In this document: piece by piece, positions 10,962 to 19,726 of the stretch
Layout of the letters: each line of letters starts with the position of its first letter
How positions within the stretch are numbered: position 1 is the stretch's first letter
Source of the DNA: Arthrobacter sp. AL12
GTDB lineage: Bacteria; Actinomycetota; Actinomycetes; Actinomycetales; Micrococcaceae
Assembly (NCBI RefSeq): GCF_029960645.1
Contig: NZ_JASBQY010000001.1
Span: 504,312-568,311, forward strand
Reading direction: 5' to 3'
DNA length: 64,000 bases
Position numbers and translations under genes: made by a program
Notes under the pieces: generated by a model
Seen by the model: only the letters and a program-made list of their open reading frames with translations
Databases searched by the model: none
What the model was told of the DNA's origin: nothing

Positions 10962-12380
10962 CTAATGGGAGGCCACGGAGCTGCGGTCTGCGGCTGCGAC
11001 AATCCGGGCCGCCGTCTGGCGTCCCATCCGGACCGCGCCGTCGACGTGCTGGTAGCCCTCGGCAGCGAGGTCAGAGGAGGACCAGTAGATCGGGCCGACC
11101 GGGGCGTGCTGGTCCCTGCCATAGCGGTGCAGCCCGCCGAGGTCGTAGCTGGAGGCATAGGCCCCGCGGGTCCACTCCTCGGAGCCCCAGTCCGACTCGA
11201 AGTAGACCTCCGGCTCGAGGGCCTTGTCACCCAGGAATCCGGCCATCGATTCGAGGATGGCACGGCGGCGTTCCCCGGCGCTGAGCTCGAACATGGCATC
11301 GGCCTTCTCATCCGAAACGAAGCCGACCAGGGTGCCGCGGGTGTCCTCGTGGTTGGTGTTGTCGTAGACCTCCTGGACCAGGGCGCCGGCGCCGAAGCAG
11401 GTTCCGGAGAGGCCGTCCTCACGCCAGAAGGGAGTGCTGTAGACGGCGTGCACCTTGATGACCAGGCCGAGTGACTGGTGCTGGTGCATCTGGTGCTGGC
11501 GGCGCGGCAGCGGCGGGTTGAACGAGACCCGGGAGTAGAGGTTCGGCGGTACGGCCATGATGACGAAGCGCGCGTTCACGGTGGCGCGCTCTGAAACAGC
11601 CGTCACCCGCTGGGCTCCGATTTCTCCGGCTCCCTCAGTACCTCCTGCGGAGGCAGGCACCCAGTTGATGGTGCGCACCGGGCTGTCCAGCACGACGTCC
11701 TCGCCCAGCTCGGCGGCAAGCAGCAGGGAGAGCTGCTGCATTCCTCCGATGACGCGCTTGTCCAGGATGAAGTCCTCGTCGGTGAGGTGGGTGAAGGATC
11801 CGGCGGAGGCGGCCATCAGCACTGCCTGCAGCGCGGAGAAGGCGTAGGCGGGCTTGGTCAGCATTCCGCCGGCAATGAAGAGCCCGATGTTGTTGCAGGC
11901 TTCCTCATCCGAGGAGTTTTCCCGCAGCCAGTGGTGGAAGGAGATAGTGTCCAGCTCCCGGGCCTTGGCGTGCGCCCACGGCTCGGTGGGGCCGATCTCG
12001 GCGGCGAGGGAATCCAGCAGTGCGGTGAGCTTGTCCATTTCGGCGGCCGTGGTTTCGCTGACCGGGAAGGTATCGCCCGTGTAGAGGGTTCGCTTGCCGT
12101 CGGAGCCAATGTAGACGGATTTGCCGTCGCGGTAACGGGAGTAGGTCTGCAGGCCAAGCTCGTCAAGGAGCGCCAGCAGCTCGGTCTGGTCCGGGGAGAC
12201 CCACTGGCCGCCGATCTCCAGCATGGCGCCGTCGATTGTGTCGGTCCACGTGCGGCCGCCGACACGGTCGCGCGCCTCCAGGACGGCCACGCTCAGGCCG
12301 GCCTTCTTTAGTTCCCGGGCTGCGGTCAGCCCGGCGGGGCCAGCTCCGACGATGACGACGTCGCGGTCAAGTTCCAGCAT
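10962..12380 (-). CDS. Flavin monoamine oxidase, probable putrescine oxidase
   Basis: The 472-residue protein has the Rossmann FAD motif VIVGAGPAGLTAARELKKAG at residues 9-28, the VLEARDRVGGRT motif, MLEIGGQWV and a C-terminal FAD segment AEGYQHVDGAVRMGRQTAARI near residue 440. This matches the flavin amine oxidase family and closely resembles actinobacterial putrescine oxidases, which convert putrescine to 4-aminobutanal with release of ammonia and hydrogen peroxide. Substrate is inferred, as tyramine or other monoamine oxidases look similar. It is the first gene of a unit with the Usp and permease genes and is divergent from a TetR regulator. Confidence 0.88.
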   Translation of the reverse strand: MLELDRDVVIVGAGPAGLTAARELKKAGLSVAVLEARDRVGGRTWTDTIDGAMLEIGGQWVSPDQTELLALLDELGLQTYSRYRDGKSVYIGSDGKRTLYTGDTFPVSETTAAEMDKLTALLDSLAAEIGPTEPWAHAKARELDTISFHHWLRENSSDEEACNNIGLFIAGGMLTKPAYAFSALQAVLMAASAGSFTHLTDEDFILDKRVIGGMQQLSLLLAAELGEDVVLDSPVRTINWVPASAGGTEGAGEIGAQRVTAVSERATVNARFVIMAVPPNLYSRVSFNPPLPRRQHQMHQHQSLGLVIKVHAVYSTPFWREDGLSGTCFGAGALVQEVYDNTNHEDTRGTLVGFVSDEKADAMFELSAGERRRAILESMAGFLGDKALEPEVYFESDWGSEEWTRGAYASSYDLGGLHRYGRDQHAPVGPIYWSSSDLAAEGYQHVDGAVRMGRQTAARIVAAADRSSVASH

Positions 12381-12418
12381 GATGTCCTCTCTGCGGCCGC
12401 GGTAGTGATGCGGACCAC

Positions 12419-12439
12419 TAAATGAATGCCGTTCATTTA
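12419..12439. promoter_or_regulatory. Perfect palindromic operator in the amine oxidase/TetR divergent region
   Basis: TAAATGAA and TTCATTTA form perfect 8-base arms around TGCCG. The site lies 39 bases upstream of the amine oxidase start and about 90-130 bases upstream of the regulator gene. Size and symmetry fit a TetR-family dimer, so it is probably the binding site of the adjacent regulator. Confidence 0.75.
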
Positions 12440-12567
12440 CGATTGACTATAGACCTTTCGAAAGCATCAGGGAAGACCTCTGAACCATTAAGTTTTCGCC
12501 GGGAAAGTGCCCGTAAAGTAGGGGCACAATGGGAGCACCCAGGACATCGACCGCAGAAAGGCCAGCA

Positions 12568-13257
12568 ATGCCGGCATCCACCAGCGCCCCCGCCGATCCG
12601 CACCGCCACGACGCGAAACCGCGCCGCCGGGTGGGCAGGCCCGCGGCGGCCGTCCTCGACCAGGACGGCATCACCGCGGCGGCGCTGCAGCTCATCGGGA
12701 AGAGCGGCTATGACGGTTTCACGATGGCTGCCCTGGCCCGGACGCTGAACGTGGCGCCGTCGGCCCTCTACAACCATGTCTCGTCCAAGCGCGACGTCCT
12801 GGTGCTGGTCCAGGACCATCTGACCTCGCTCGTTGATGTGTCCCTCTTCGCCTCCGACCCGTGGGACCAGGCTGTGCGCAGCTGGGCCTGGAGCTACCGC
12901 GACGTGTTCTCCAAGCACACGCCGCTGATCCCGGTGATCGCCGTGCTCCCGGTGACCGATGCCCCCAAGACGCTGGCCATGTATGAGGCCGTCAGCGCCG
13001 GGTTCAGCCGCGCAGGGTTCCCGCAGCGGCTGATCGTGTCCGCCATCGTGGCATTGGAGTCCTTCATCTTTGGCTCCGCCTACGACGTCACGGCGCCGGC
13101 GGACATTTTTGACTCCGGCAGCATGGCGGATTCGACGCCGAACTTCACCGCAGCGGTCAAGCGGCAGGACCTGGAAGGCTACGACAAACCCGCCGACGTC
13201 GCCTTCAACCTGGGCCTGGAGGCGATGATCGCGCGCTTCGGGACGCTCCGCGCCTGA
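12568..13257 (+). CDS. TetR/AcrR-family transcriptional regulator
   Basis: The product has an N-terminal helix-turn-helix domain (GYDGFTMAALARTLNVAPSA and LYNHVSSKRDVLVL, about residues 45-80) followed by an all-helical ligand domain with a TetR_C-like pattern. The ATG at 12568 is preferred because GAAAGG lies just upstream; an in-frame ATG at 12529 would add 13 residues. It is divergent from the amine oxidase gene, and a perfect palindrome lies between them. It most likely represses the amine oxidase-Usp-permease unit until an amine or its product binds. Confidence 0.88.
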   Translation: MPASTSAPADPHRHDAKPRRRVGRPAAAVLDQDGITAAALQLIGKSGYDGFTMAALARTLNVAPSALYNHVSSKRDVLVLVQDHLTSLVDVSLFASDPWDQAVRSWAWSYRDVFSKHTPLIPVIAVLPVTDAPKTLAMYEAVSAGFSRAGFPQRLIVSAIVALESFIFGSAYDVTAPADIFDSGSMADSTPNFTAAVKRQDLEGYDKPADVAFNLGLEAMIARFGTLRA

Positions 13258-13260
13258 CCC

Positions 13261-13339
13261 CCCGATAGCAACGCGGGGTCAGTCCCGGCCCATAATCCCC
13301 TCCGGGATGGGCGCGTAGTGACCCCGCGTTGCTTTCGGG
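13261..13339. repeat. Long imperfect hairpin element (21-bp arms)
   Basis: Arms at 13261-13281 and 13319-13339 are 21 bases each with one mismatch (core AGCAACGCGGGGTCA and its complement), around a 37-base spacer that itself contains GCCCAT/ATGGGC. It starts just after the TetR stop. No U-run follows either arm, so it is not a classic terminator; it resembles a REP-like or miniature inverted-repeat element. Confidence 0.8.
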
Positions 13340-13376
13340 TGATGAGCAGCCAATGTTGGCGTCCCCGGGGTTAAGC

Positions 13377-13410
13377 AAAAGGAACCCCGATCCTAAGACC
13401 GGGGTTCCTT
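13377..13410 (-). terminator. Rho-independent terminator after tRNA-Leu
   Basis: AAGGAACCCCG and CGGGGTTCCTT form a perfect 11-bp stem around a 10-base loop, followed on the minus strand by TTTTGC. It lies 9 bases beyond the tRNA-Leu 3' end. Confidence 0.9.
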
Positions 13411-13418
13411 CATTTGCG

Positions 13419-13501
13419 TGCGCGAGGGGGGATTTGAACCCCCACGCCCTTTCGGACACTGGCACCTGAAGCCAGCGCGTCTGCCGTTCCGCCACTCGCG
13501 C
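13419..13501 (-). tRNA. tRNA-Leu (anticodon CAG)
   Basis: Read on the minus strand, this 83-base sequence folds as a class II tRNA: acceptor GCGCGAG/CTCGCGC, D-arm, anticodon stem CTGGC/GCCAG with loop TTCAGGT, a variable arm and a T-arm GGGGG-TTCAAAT-CCCCC. The anticodon CAG and long variable arm identify leucine. CCA is not encoded. Confidence 0.95.
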
Positions 13502-13820
13502 GCAACTTCTTCCACGTAGTTGTCGGTCCATAGTCGGGCCGTGAACCTCGTAAAAGCAGCGAGATCAAGCATAACGGACAACAGCCGGAAAACACCAATC
13601 GGCCCTCGGGCCGGGATGGGTCGGTCGCTCTGGGCAGGGCCTCCGGGCGGGCACTACCCGGACCAGGACCCCGCCGAGCCACGTGGACGTCGTCAGCAGC
13701 GGGCACAGCGAACCGATGTCAGTGCACGTCAGGGCCGGTCCGGCGCACATTCCCGACGCGGGGTGCCGACGCGCATTAAGGCCATTCCCAGACTCGCCCA
13801 GTAGTATCTGAAGTATGAGT

Positions 13821-13837
13821 GCCCGCTGACAGCGGGC
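13821..13837 (+). other. Small hairpin in the leader of the fhaA block
   Basis: GCCCGCT and AGCGGGC form a 7-bp stem with a 3-base loop about 70 bases before the first FHA gene. It may be a leader structure; no riboswitch class is recognised. Confidence 0.35.
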
Positions 13838-13907
13838 TCCCGCAGATGTGGGAAACCGAGTTCCGGAACGAATGCTGCCCTGCAGCCGTCACGAAAGGAG
13901 AAGGACC

Positions 13908-14657
13908 ATGGGATTGCTGGACAAAGTCGAGCGCGGCATCGAAAAGGCCGTCCGCGGAGTCTTCTCCACCGGTTCTCGTGCCCAGGTCGAGCCGGTTGAG
14001 ATCGCCAGCCACCTCCGCCGCGAGGTCGACAACAAGGCCATCACCATCGCCGCGGGACGGACCCTCGCCCCCAATGTCTTCGACGTCCTCCTTAGTGACG
14101 AGGACTTCCAGCGGGCCCAGGAATGGGGCACCCCGCTGGCTGAAGAACTCTGCGACGTGGTCATCAACCACGTGCGCAGCCAGGGCTACACCCTCCAGGG
14201 TCCAGTCCGGATCAGTTTCCGCCGTGACGGGGACCGCCGCGCCGGCGACTTCGAGATCAAGTCACGGACCGAAAAGACCGCATCCCCCTCTGGAACCGCC
14301 CAGCCGGCCACGCACGCCGGAATGCCGGCCGCGCCGACGCGCCAGCCTTCCCGGATGCAGCCCGTGCTGGACATCGACGGGCAGCGCTACTCCTTGAACG
14401 CGCCGGCGATCGTGCTGGGACGCTCCTCGGAAGCGGACATCCTGATTGACGACACCGGCGTTTCCCGCCGCCATCTGGAAATCCGCACGGCACCGGGCAC
14501 TGCCCAGGCCGTGGATCTGGGCTCCACGAACGGCAGTTACGTAAACGGCCACAAGATCGTGGGTTCCTCGGAACTCACTGACGGCTCCACGATCACAATG
14601 GGACGGACCAAGATCATCTTCCGACTTTTGCCCGCCAGCCCAGGCGGCCGCCGATGA
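13908..14657 (+). CDS. FhaA-type protein (DUF3662 plus FHA domain)
   Basis: The 249-residue protein has an N-terminal DUF3662 domain (about residues 1-115, opening MGLLDKVERGIEKAV), a Pro/Ala-rich linker and a C-terminal FHA domain (about 160-240) with GRSSEADILIDDTGVSRRH and the phosphothreonine-contacting STNGSYVNG. It matches FhaA, which in mycobacteria binds phosphorylated MviN/pseudokinase and regulates peptidoglycan synthesis. The ATG at 13908 is preceded by AAAGGAGAAGG, so upstream in-frame codons are excluded. It heads the block fhaA-fhaB-pstP-rodA-pbpA-pknA-pknB, whose genes mostly overlap. Confidence 0.93.
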   Translation: MGLLDKVERGIEKAVRGVFSTGSRAQVEPVEIASHLRREVDNKAITIAAGRTLAPNVFDVLLSDEDFQRAQEWGTPLAEELCDVVINHVRSQGYTLQGPVRISFRRDGDRRAGDFEIKSRTEKTASPSGTAQPATHAGMPAAPTRQPSRMQPVLDIDGQRYSLNAPAIVLGRSSEADILIDDTGVSRRHLEIRTAPGTAQAVDLGSTNGSYVNGHKIVGSSELTDGSTITMGRTKIIFRLLPASPGGRR

Positions 14658-15133
14658 GCGAACTGACCATCACTGCCCTGCGCTTCGGCTTCCTCCTGCT
14701 TCTGTGGGTGCTGATCTTCAGCATCGTCGCCGCCATGCGGCGCGACCTCATGATCGGACGCAAGGCAGCAGCGGGCGCCCCCACGGCGCGGCAGGTCCGC
14801 AAAAACCCGGCCCTGGCCGAGCCGGCGGCCCCCGTCAGGCAACAGCCCCGCCAACTGGTCGTGACCGAAGGCCCGCTCAAGGGCACCACGATCCCGCTCG
14901 CAGCAAGCCCCATCCTGCTTGGCCGCGCCCAGGAAGCCACCCTTGTGCTGGAGGATGACTATGCCTCGGGCCGCCACGCCCGCCTGTTCCCGCAGGGCAG
15001 CCGCTGGTTCATCGAGGATCTTGGCTCGACCAACGGCACCTATCTGGCCGACCAGCAACTCACCAGGGCACTGCCCGTAGAGCTGGGTGTCCCTGTGAGA
15101 ATCGGCAAGACGGTCATTGAATTGAGGCCGTAG
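14654..15133 (+). CDS. FhaB/FipA-type FHA domain membrane protein
   Basis: The 159-residue protein has one N-terminal transmembrane helix (about residues 9-28) and a C-terminal FHA domain (about 70-155) with GRAQEATLVLEDDYASGRH and STNGTYL. It corresponds to the second FHA protein of the actinobacterial kinase locus, which links PASTA-kinase phosphorylation to division. The ATG overlaps the fhaA stop by 4 bases, so it is coupled. Confidence 0.92.
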   Translation: MSELTITALRFGFLLLLWVLIFSIVAAMRRDLMIGRKAAAGAPTARQVRKNPALAEPAAPVRQQPRQLVVTEGPLKGTTIPLAASPILLGRAQEATLVLEDDYASGRHARLFPQGSRWFIEDLGSTNGTYLADQQLTRALPVELGVPVRIGKTVIELRP

Positions 15134-15135
15134 CC

Positions 15136-16824
15136 GTGGCTGCCCCTGATCGCCCCGCAGACAGGGCCGAAGGCAAGACTGCCCCCAAGCGGCCGCTTAT
15201 CCTGCGCTACGCCGCGCGTTCCGACGTCGGCAGGGTGCGCGCGAAGAACGACGACTCCGCGTACGTCGGGCGGCACCTTGCCGTCGTCGCCGACGGAATG
15301 GGTGGACACGCCGGCGGCGATGTTGCCTCCGCCGCCACGGTGCTGGACATGATCCATCTCGACAGCGACGATTACGACGGCGACGCCGGCACCGTCCTGG
15401 CCGACGAAATCCAGACCGCCAACTCATTGCTGTCCGAACTCGTCCACATCAATCCCAAGCTGGCCGGTATGGGGACCACCGTCACCGCCCTCCTGCTGGC
15501 CGAGGGCAAGCTGCACTTCGCCCACATTGGCGACTCCCGCGCGTACCGGCTCCGGAATGGCGAATTCGAGCAGGTCAGCGTGGACCACACCTTCGTGCAG
15601 CGCCTCATTGATGAAGGCCGGCTCCGCCCCGAAGAAGCGGAGACGCATCCGCACAAAAACGTCCTGATGCGCGTCCTCGGCGACGTCGATGCCAGCCCTG
15701 AACTGGACCTGGCAACGCTCGAGGTCGAACCGGGTGAGCGCTGGCTGCTCTGTTCGGACGGTCTGAACTACGTCGCCGGCCACGTCGTGGAGCGCACCGT
15801 CCGGGAGACCAAGAGCCTGCGGGAATGCGCCGAGCTGCTGGTTGATCTGACTCTGGATGCCGGCGCCCCGGACAACGTCACCGTGGTGATGCTGGAAATC
15901 GTCGAACAGACCCCCGACGACGTCCGGACCGCCGCCGTCGAGATTGTCCCGTCGACGCCGCCGTCCACCGCAGCCGTGACCGTGACCGTGACCGCGGACG
16001 CTGCCATAGCCCCAATGGTTGCAGCAACCGCAGAACCGTCCACAGCCGAAGACACCCGGCCGGACGCCGGCGCAGCCGCCGGTCAGCCGGCCGGGAATGC
16101 CCCCGACACAGGAGAACTGCCAACCTCCACCGACCCGCATCTGGGTGAGCATCTGTCCGCCGAGGTGCTCCGCGAGGAGCTGGCCGGCCGCCCCCACGAA
16201 CTCGTGGGCGCTGCCGCGGCCGCCGCGGAGTCCGGCTCCATCCCCACCATTCCGGGTCGGACCATGGCCCGCCGGGCCGCTACGGTCCTGACCCACAAGT
16301 CGGAGCAGGCGCGGGAGGAATCCGAAGAGTACCGGCAGGCCGGCCGGCCCCGCCGCTGGGTGACCGTCTCCGTCGCGGCGGCCATCGTGGCTTTTCTCAC
16401 GGTGGGTCTATGGCTGGGCTACGCCTGGACCCAGACCCGGTACTACATCGGCGAGCACGACCAGCATGTGGCCATCTTCAACGGGGTCTCCCAGCGCCTG
16501 GGACCCATCCAGCTCTCCACCCTCGAAGCGGTGACCGAAATCCGGATGTCAGATCTTCCCGAATTTTCCCAGCAGCGGGTGCGCCAGACAGTGCCTGCCC
16601 GGGACCTCTACGACGCACAGCGCATCGTTAAAAACCTTGAGCGCACCGGCACAACCGCCCCCGCGGACGAGTGCATCACCCCGTCTCCGACCCCTGCCAC
16701 GCCCGGCGCGACCGCGGATCCCAGTGCCACGGCCGGTCCGGGTGCCACGGCGAGTCCCGGCGCGGCCGGCACCGCGGCACCTTCGCCGGCGTCGACCGCG
16801 CCTGTCTGCGAGGTAGGGAAATGA
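15136..16824 (+). CDS. PP2C-family Ser/Thr phosphatase PstP
   Basis: The 562-residue protein has a cytosolic PP2C catalytic domain (about residues 15-255) with the metal motif VVADGMGGHAGGD, the CSDGLNY segment and DNVTVVMLE. A long Ala/Pro/Thr-rich linker follows, then one transmembrane helix at about 408-430 and an extracellular part ending in a Thr/Ala/Pro/Gly low-complexity tail. It should dephosphorylate PknA, PknB and their targets. The GTG start lies 2 bases after the fhaB stop, and its stop overlaps the next gene (ATGA). Confidence 0.94.
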   Translation: MAAPDRPADRAEGKTAPKRPLILRYAARSDVGRVRAKNDDSAYVGRHLAVVADGMGGHAGGDVASAATVLDMIHLDSDDYDGDAGTVLADEIQTANSLLSELVHINPKLAGMGTTVTALLLAEGKLHFAHIGDSRAYRLRNGEFEQVSVDHTFVQRLIDEGRLRPEEAETHPHKNVLMRVLGDVDASPELDLATLEVEPGERWLLCSDGLNYVAGHVVERTVRETKSLRECAELLVDLTLDAGAPDNVTVVMLEIVEQTPDDVRTAAVEIVPSTPPSTAAVTVTVTADAAIAPMVAATAEPSTAEDTRPDAGAAAGQPAGNAPDTGELPTSTDPHLGEHLSAEVLREELAGRPHELVGAAAAAAESGSIPTIPGRTMARRAATVLTHKSEQAREESEEYRQAGRPRRWVTVSVAAAIVAFLTVGLWLGYAWTQTRYYIGEHDQHVAIFNGVSQRLGPIQLSTLEAVTEIRMSDLPEFSQQRVRQTVPARDLYDAQRIVKNLERTGTTAPADECITPSPTPATPGATADPSATAGPGATASPGAAGTAAPSPASTAPVCEVGK

Positions 16825-18272
16825 CACCCATCGATTCCACACCCCGGCCGCGGCGGAACGTCGAACTGGTCCTGCTAGTTCTGGCCCTGGCCGTCGGCAT
16901 TGGGGCCAACGCCCTGGTCGGGGTGGACCAGCAGAAGGCGTTCGACGCCGATTTCTGGTTCCAGTCAAGCCTGCTGGCCACCGCGGCCCTCGCCTTCCAC
17001 ATCGTCCTGCGTCTTCGGGCGAAATATGCCGATCCGGTAATACTTCCGCTGGTGGTGGCTCTCAACGGCCTCGGCCTCGCCATGATCCACCGGTTGGACC
17101 GGGTCGGGGAAGACACGGGCAACAACCAGCTGCGCTGGACCCTGGTGGCCATGGCTGTTTCAATCGCCGTCATCTGGTTCCTCAAGGACCACCGGATCCT
17201 CCGCCGCTTCACCTACATTTCCCTGGCTGCCAGCGCATTCCTGCTGATTCTTCCGCTGGTTCCGGGCATAACGGCCGGTGAAATCCTGGGCGCGCGGGTC
17301 TGGATCAAGTTCGGCTCAATGACCTTCCAGCCCGGTGAAATCGCCAAGATCACCCTCGCCATATTCTTTGCCGGCTATCTTTCCTCCAACCGCGATCTCA
17401 TCCTGCTGGCCGGGCGGAAAGTCGGGCCCCTCCAGTTCCCGCGGTTCAAGGACATGGGTCCCATGATCGCTGCCTGGCTCGTGAGCATCGGCGTGCTGAT
17501 CTTCCAGCGGGACCTCGGCTCGTCGATCCTGTTCTTCGGCCTCTTCCTGGTGATGATCTACGTCGCCACCAGCCGCATCAGCTGGGTCATCATCGGCGTC
17601 GGGCTCATCGCTGCCGGCGGTTTCGTCGCCTCCCGCGTCTTCTCCCACGTGGCCCTGCGGATTGACGGCTGGATCAACGCCTTCACCGACGAGGTCTACG
17701 GCCGGGCCTTCGGCGGCAGCCTGCAGATCGTCGAAGGGCTGTTCGGCATGGCCAACGGCGGACTGGTCGGCACCGGCCTCGGCCAGGGACGCCCCAATCT
17801 GGTTCCGTTCGCCAACAGCGACATGATCATTGCCTCCTTCGGCGAGGAACTCGGGTTGATCGGTCTTTTCGCGATCGTCCTGATGTACCTGCTGCTCTTC
17901 ACCCGAGGCTTCCGCGCGGCCCTCGGCACCCGTGACGCGTTCGGCAAGCTGCTCGCCACCGGGCTGTCCTTCGCCATTGCGCTGCAGTGCTTTGTCGTGA
18001 TCGGCGGCGTCACCCGGCTCATTCCCCTCACCGGCCTCACCACGCCGTTCCTGGCCGCCGGCGGTTCCTCGCTGCTGGCCAACTGGATCATCGTCGGACT
18101 GTTGCTGATGATCTCGCACACGGCGCGCGGTCCGGTGGACACCACACCGCTGGCTCCCGGTGAGGAACCCGACCCACAGAAAGTATTGCCTGCCATGCCT
18201 TCGAAGCCGGCCACCGTGCCCGGCACCGGACGAAACAGTCCGGACGCCCCGACCGAGGCGGTGAAGCTGTGA
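16821..18272 (+). CDS. FtsW/RodA/SpoVE-family peptidoglycan glycosyltransferase (RodA)
   Basis: The 483-residue protein is a SEDS polytopic membrane protein with about ten or more helices, a lipid II polymerase. Family segments include GVLIFQRDLGSSILFFGLFL (about residues 227-246), GGLVGTGLGQGRPNLVPFAN and AAGGSSLLANW near the C-terminus. The ATG at 16821 overlaps the phosphatase stop; the in-frame upstream extension to 16671 lies inside the phosphatase and is rejected. Its partner is the class B penicillin-binding protein encoded immediately downstream. RodA is favoured over FtsW from the neighbours. Confidence 0.93.
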   Translation: MTPIDSTPRPRRNVELVLLVLALAVGIGANALVGVDQQKAFDADFWFQSSLLATAALAFHIVLRLRAKYADPVILPLVVALNGLGLAMIHRLDRVGEDTGNNQLRWTLVAMAVSIAVIWFLKDHRILRRFTYISLAASAFLLILPLVPGITAGEILGARVWIKFGSMTFQPGEIAKITLAIFFAGYLSSNRDLILLAGRKVGPLQFPRFKDMGPMIAAWLVSIGVLIFQRDLGSSILFFGLFLVMIYVATSRISWVIIGVGLIAAGGFVASRVFSHVALRIDGWINAFTDEVYGRAFGGSLQIVEGLFGMANGGLVGTGLGQGRPNLVPFANSDMIIASFGEELGLIGLFAIVLMYLLLFTRGFRAALGTRDAFGKLLATGLSFAIALQCFVVIGGVTRLIPLTGLTTPFLAAGGSSLLANWIIVGLLLMISHTARGPVDTTPLAPGEEPDPQKVLPAMPSKPATVPGTGRNSPDAPTEAVKL

Positions 18273-19726
18273 ACCAAGCCATTCGCAATGCCTGGATCGC
18301 CGCGATCGCGATGTTCGTCCTGATCTTCGGTGCCCTCAGCTACGTCCAGGTGGTCGGAGCGGATGAGCTGGAGGCCAACGCCTGGAACAAGCGCACCCTC
18401 CTGCAGAACTACTGCAACGACCGCGGCGCCATCATCGTGGGCGGCGCACCGGTGGCCGAGTCCGTTGCTGCCGCGGAGAGCTGCGCGTTCCAGCGCACCT
18501 ACAACCAGCCGGAACCCTACGCCGGGATCACCGGCTATTTCTCCAGGAGCTTCGGCGTGACCGGGCTTGAGAACACGATGAACAAGGAGCTCGCGGGCAG
18601 CTCGGATCAGCAGTTCCTGGACCGGGTCGGCCAGCTCTTCCTGGGCAACCAGCCCAAGGGCGCCTCAGTGGAGCTCACGATCGATCCCGAGATCCAGAAG
18701 CTCGCCTACGACCTGATTCCGGATGGCCAGCGCGGATCGATCGTGGTGACCAATCCGAAGACCGGGGCGATCCTGGCGATGGTGTCAAAGCCCTCCTACG
18801 ACCCCAACCTGATCGCCACCCAGGATCCCGTGGCCGAGGCCGCCAACTTTGCCGACCTGAACAAGGTCCCCGGGATCAACCTGAACCAGAACGTCAGCGG
18901 CCCCACCGGGGCGCTGCTGGCGCCGGGCTCCGTCTTCAAGCTCATCGACACGGCCGCGGCCCTCAGCTCAGGCAAGTACAACAAGGACAGCGTCCTGCCC
19001 AACCCGGCGGAGATGTCCTTCCCCGGCATCCAGTACACGCTGCCCAACTACGCCGGCGGCAACTGCTACAGCCGCGACACGGCGACGTTCGCCTTCGCCC
19101 TGCAGCAGTCCTGCAACACCCCCTTCGCCAGCATTGCCCTGGACCTGGGACAGAAGGCCATCGCGGACCAGGCGGAGAAGTTCGGCTTCGGGAAAGACTT
19201 CGGCGACCAGCTCAAGCTCGACTCCGCGCCAAGTTTCTTCCCGACCGAAGAGCTGGACGACGCCAGCCTGGCGCAGTCGTCGATCGGCCAGCGGGACGTC
19301 CGGGCCACGCCGCTGCAGATCAACCAGATGACAGCGGCGATCGCCAACGGCGGGGTCCAGATGCAGCCGAATCTGATCAAGGCTGTCCGCTCCCCGGACC
19401 TGAGGCCCATCAGCGAGCCGAAACCCCAGGCCCTGCAGACCTCCACCACGCCGGAGATTGCCCGGCAGATCAATGAGTGGATGGTCAGTGTCGTCAGCGA
19501 GGGCATCGGCCGCGGCGCGGCGGTGCCCGGCGTGAAGGTGGCCGGCAAGACCGGTACCGCGGAACTCGGCGACGGCATGAACAACTCATGGTTTACCGGG
19601 TTTGCCCCGGCGAATGACCCGCAGGTGGCTGTCACCATCGTCATGGAAGGCGTAGACATCACTACCGGCGCAAAGCTAACCAGTCCGAACGCGAAGAAGA
19701 TTTTTGAGGCGGTGTTGAAAAAGTGA
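18269..19726 (+). CDS. Class B penicillin-binding protein PbpA (peptidoglycan transpeptidase)
   Basis: The 485-residue protein has one N-terminal transmembrane helix (about residues 7-28), a short non-penicillin-binding module and a transpeptidase domain from about 150. The catalytic motifs are complete: SVFK in [11 protein letters not shown] in [10 protein letters not shown] and KTGT in [10 protein letters not shown]. It cross-links peptidoglycan outside the membrane with the SEDS partner encoded upstream. The GTG start overlaps that gene's stop (GTGA), and its stop overlaps the pknA GTG start. Confidence 0.94.
   Translation: MNQAIRNAWIAAIAMFVLIFGALSYVQVVGADELEANAWNKRTLLQNYCNDRGAIIVGGAPVAESVAAAESCAFQRTYNQPEPYAGITGYFSRSFGVTGLENTMNKELAGSSDQQFLDRVGQLFLGNQPKGASVELTIDPEIQKLAYDLIPDGQRGSIVVTNPKTGAILAMVSKPSYDPNLIATQDPVAEAANFADLNKVPGINLNQNVSGPTGALLAPGSVFKLIDTAAALSSGKYNKDSVLPNPAEMSFPGIQYTLPNYAGGNCYSRDTATFAFALQQSCNTPFASIALDLGQKAIADQAEKFGFGKDFGDQLKLDSAPSFFPTEELDDASLAQSSIGQRDVRATPLQINQMTAAIANGGVQMQPNLIKAVRSPDLRPISEPKPQALQTSTTPEIARQINEWMVSVVSEGIGRGAAVPGVKVAGKTGTAELGDGMNNSWFTGFAPANDPQVAVTIVMEGVDITTGAKLTSPNAKKIFEAVLKK

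Noticed and set aside
16671..16820. Upstream extension of the RodA/FtsW frame
   Set aside because: It lies in another frame of the PP2C tail; the ATG at 16821 overlaps the PP2C stop as expected for this operon.
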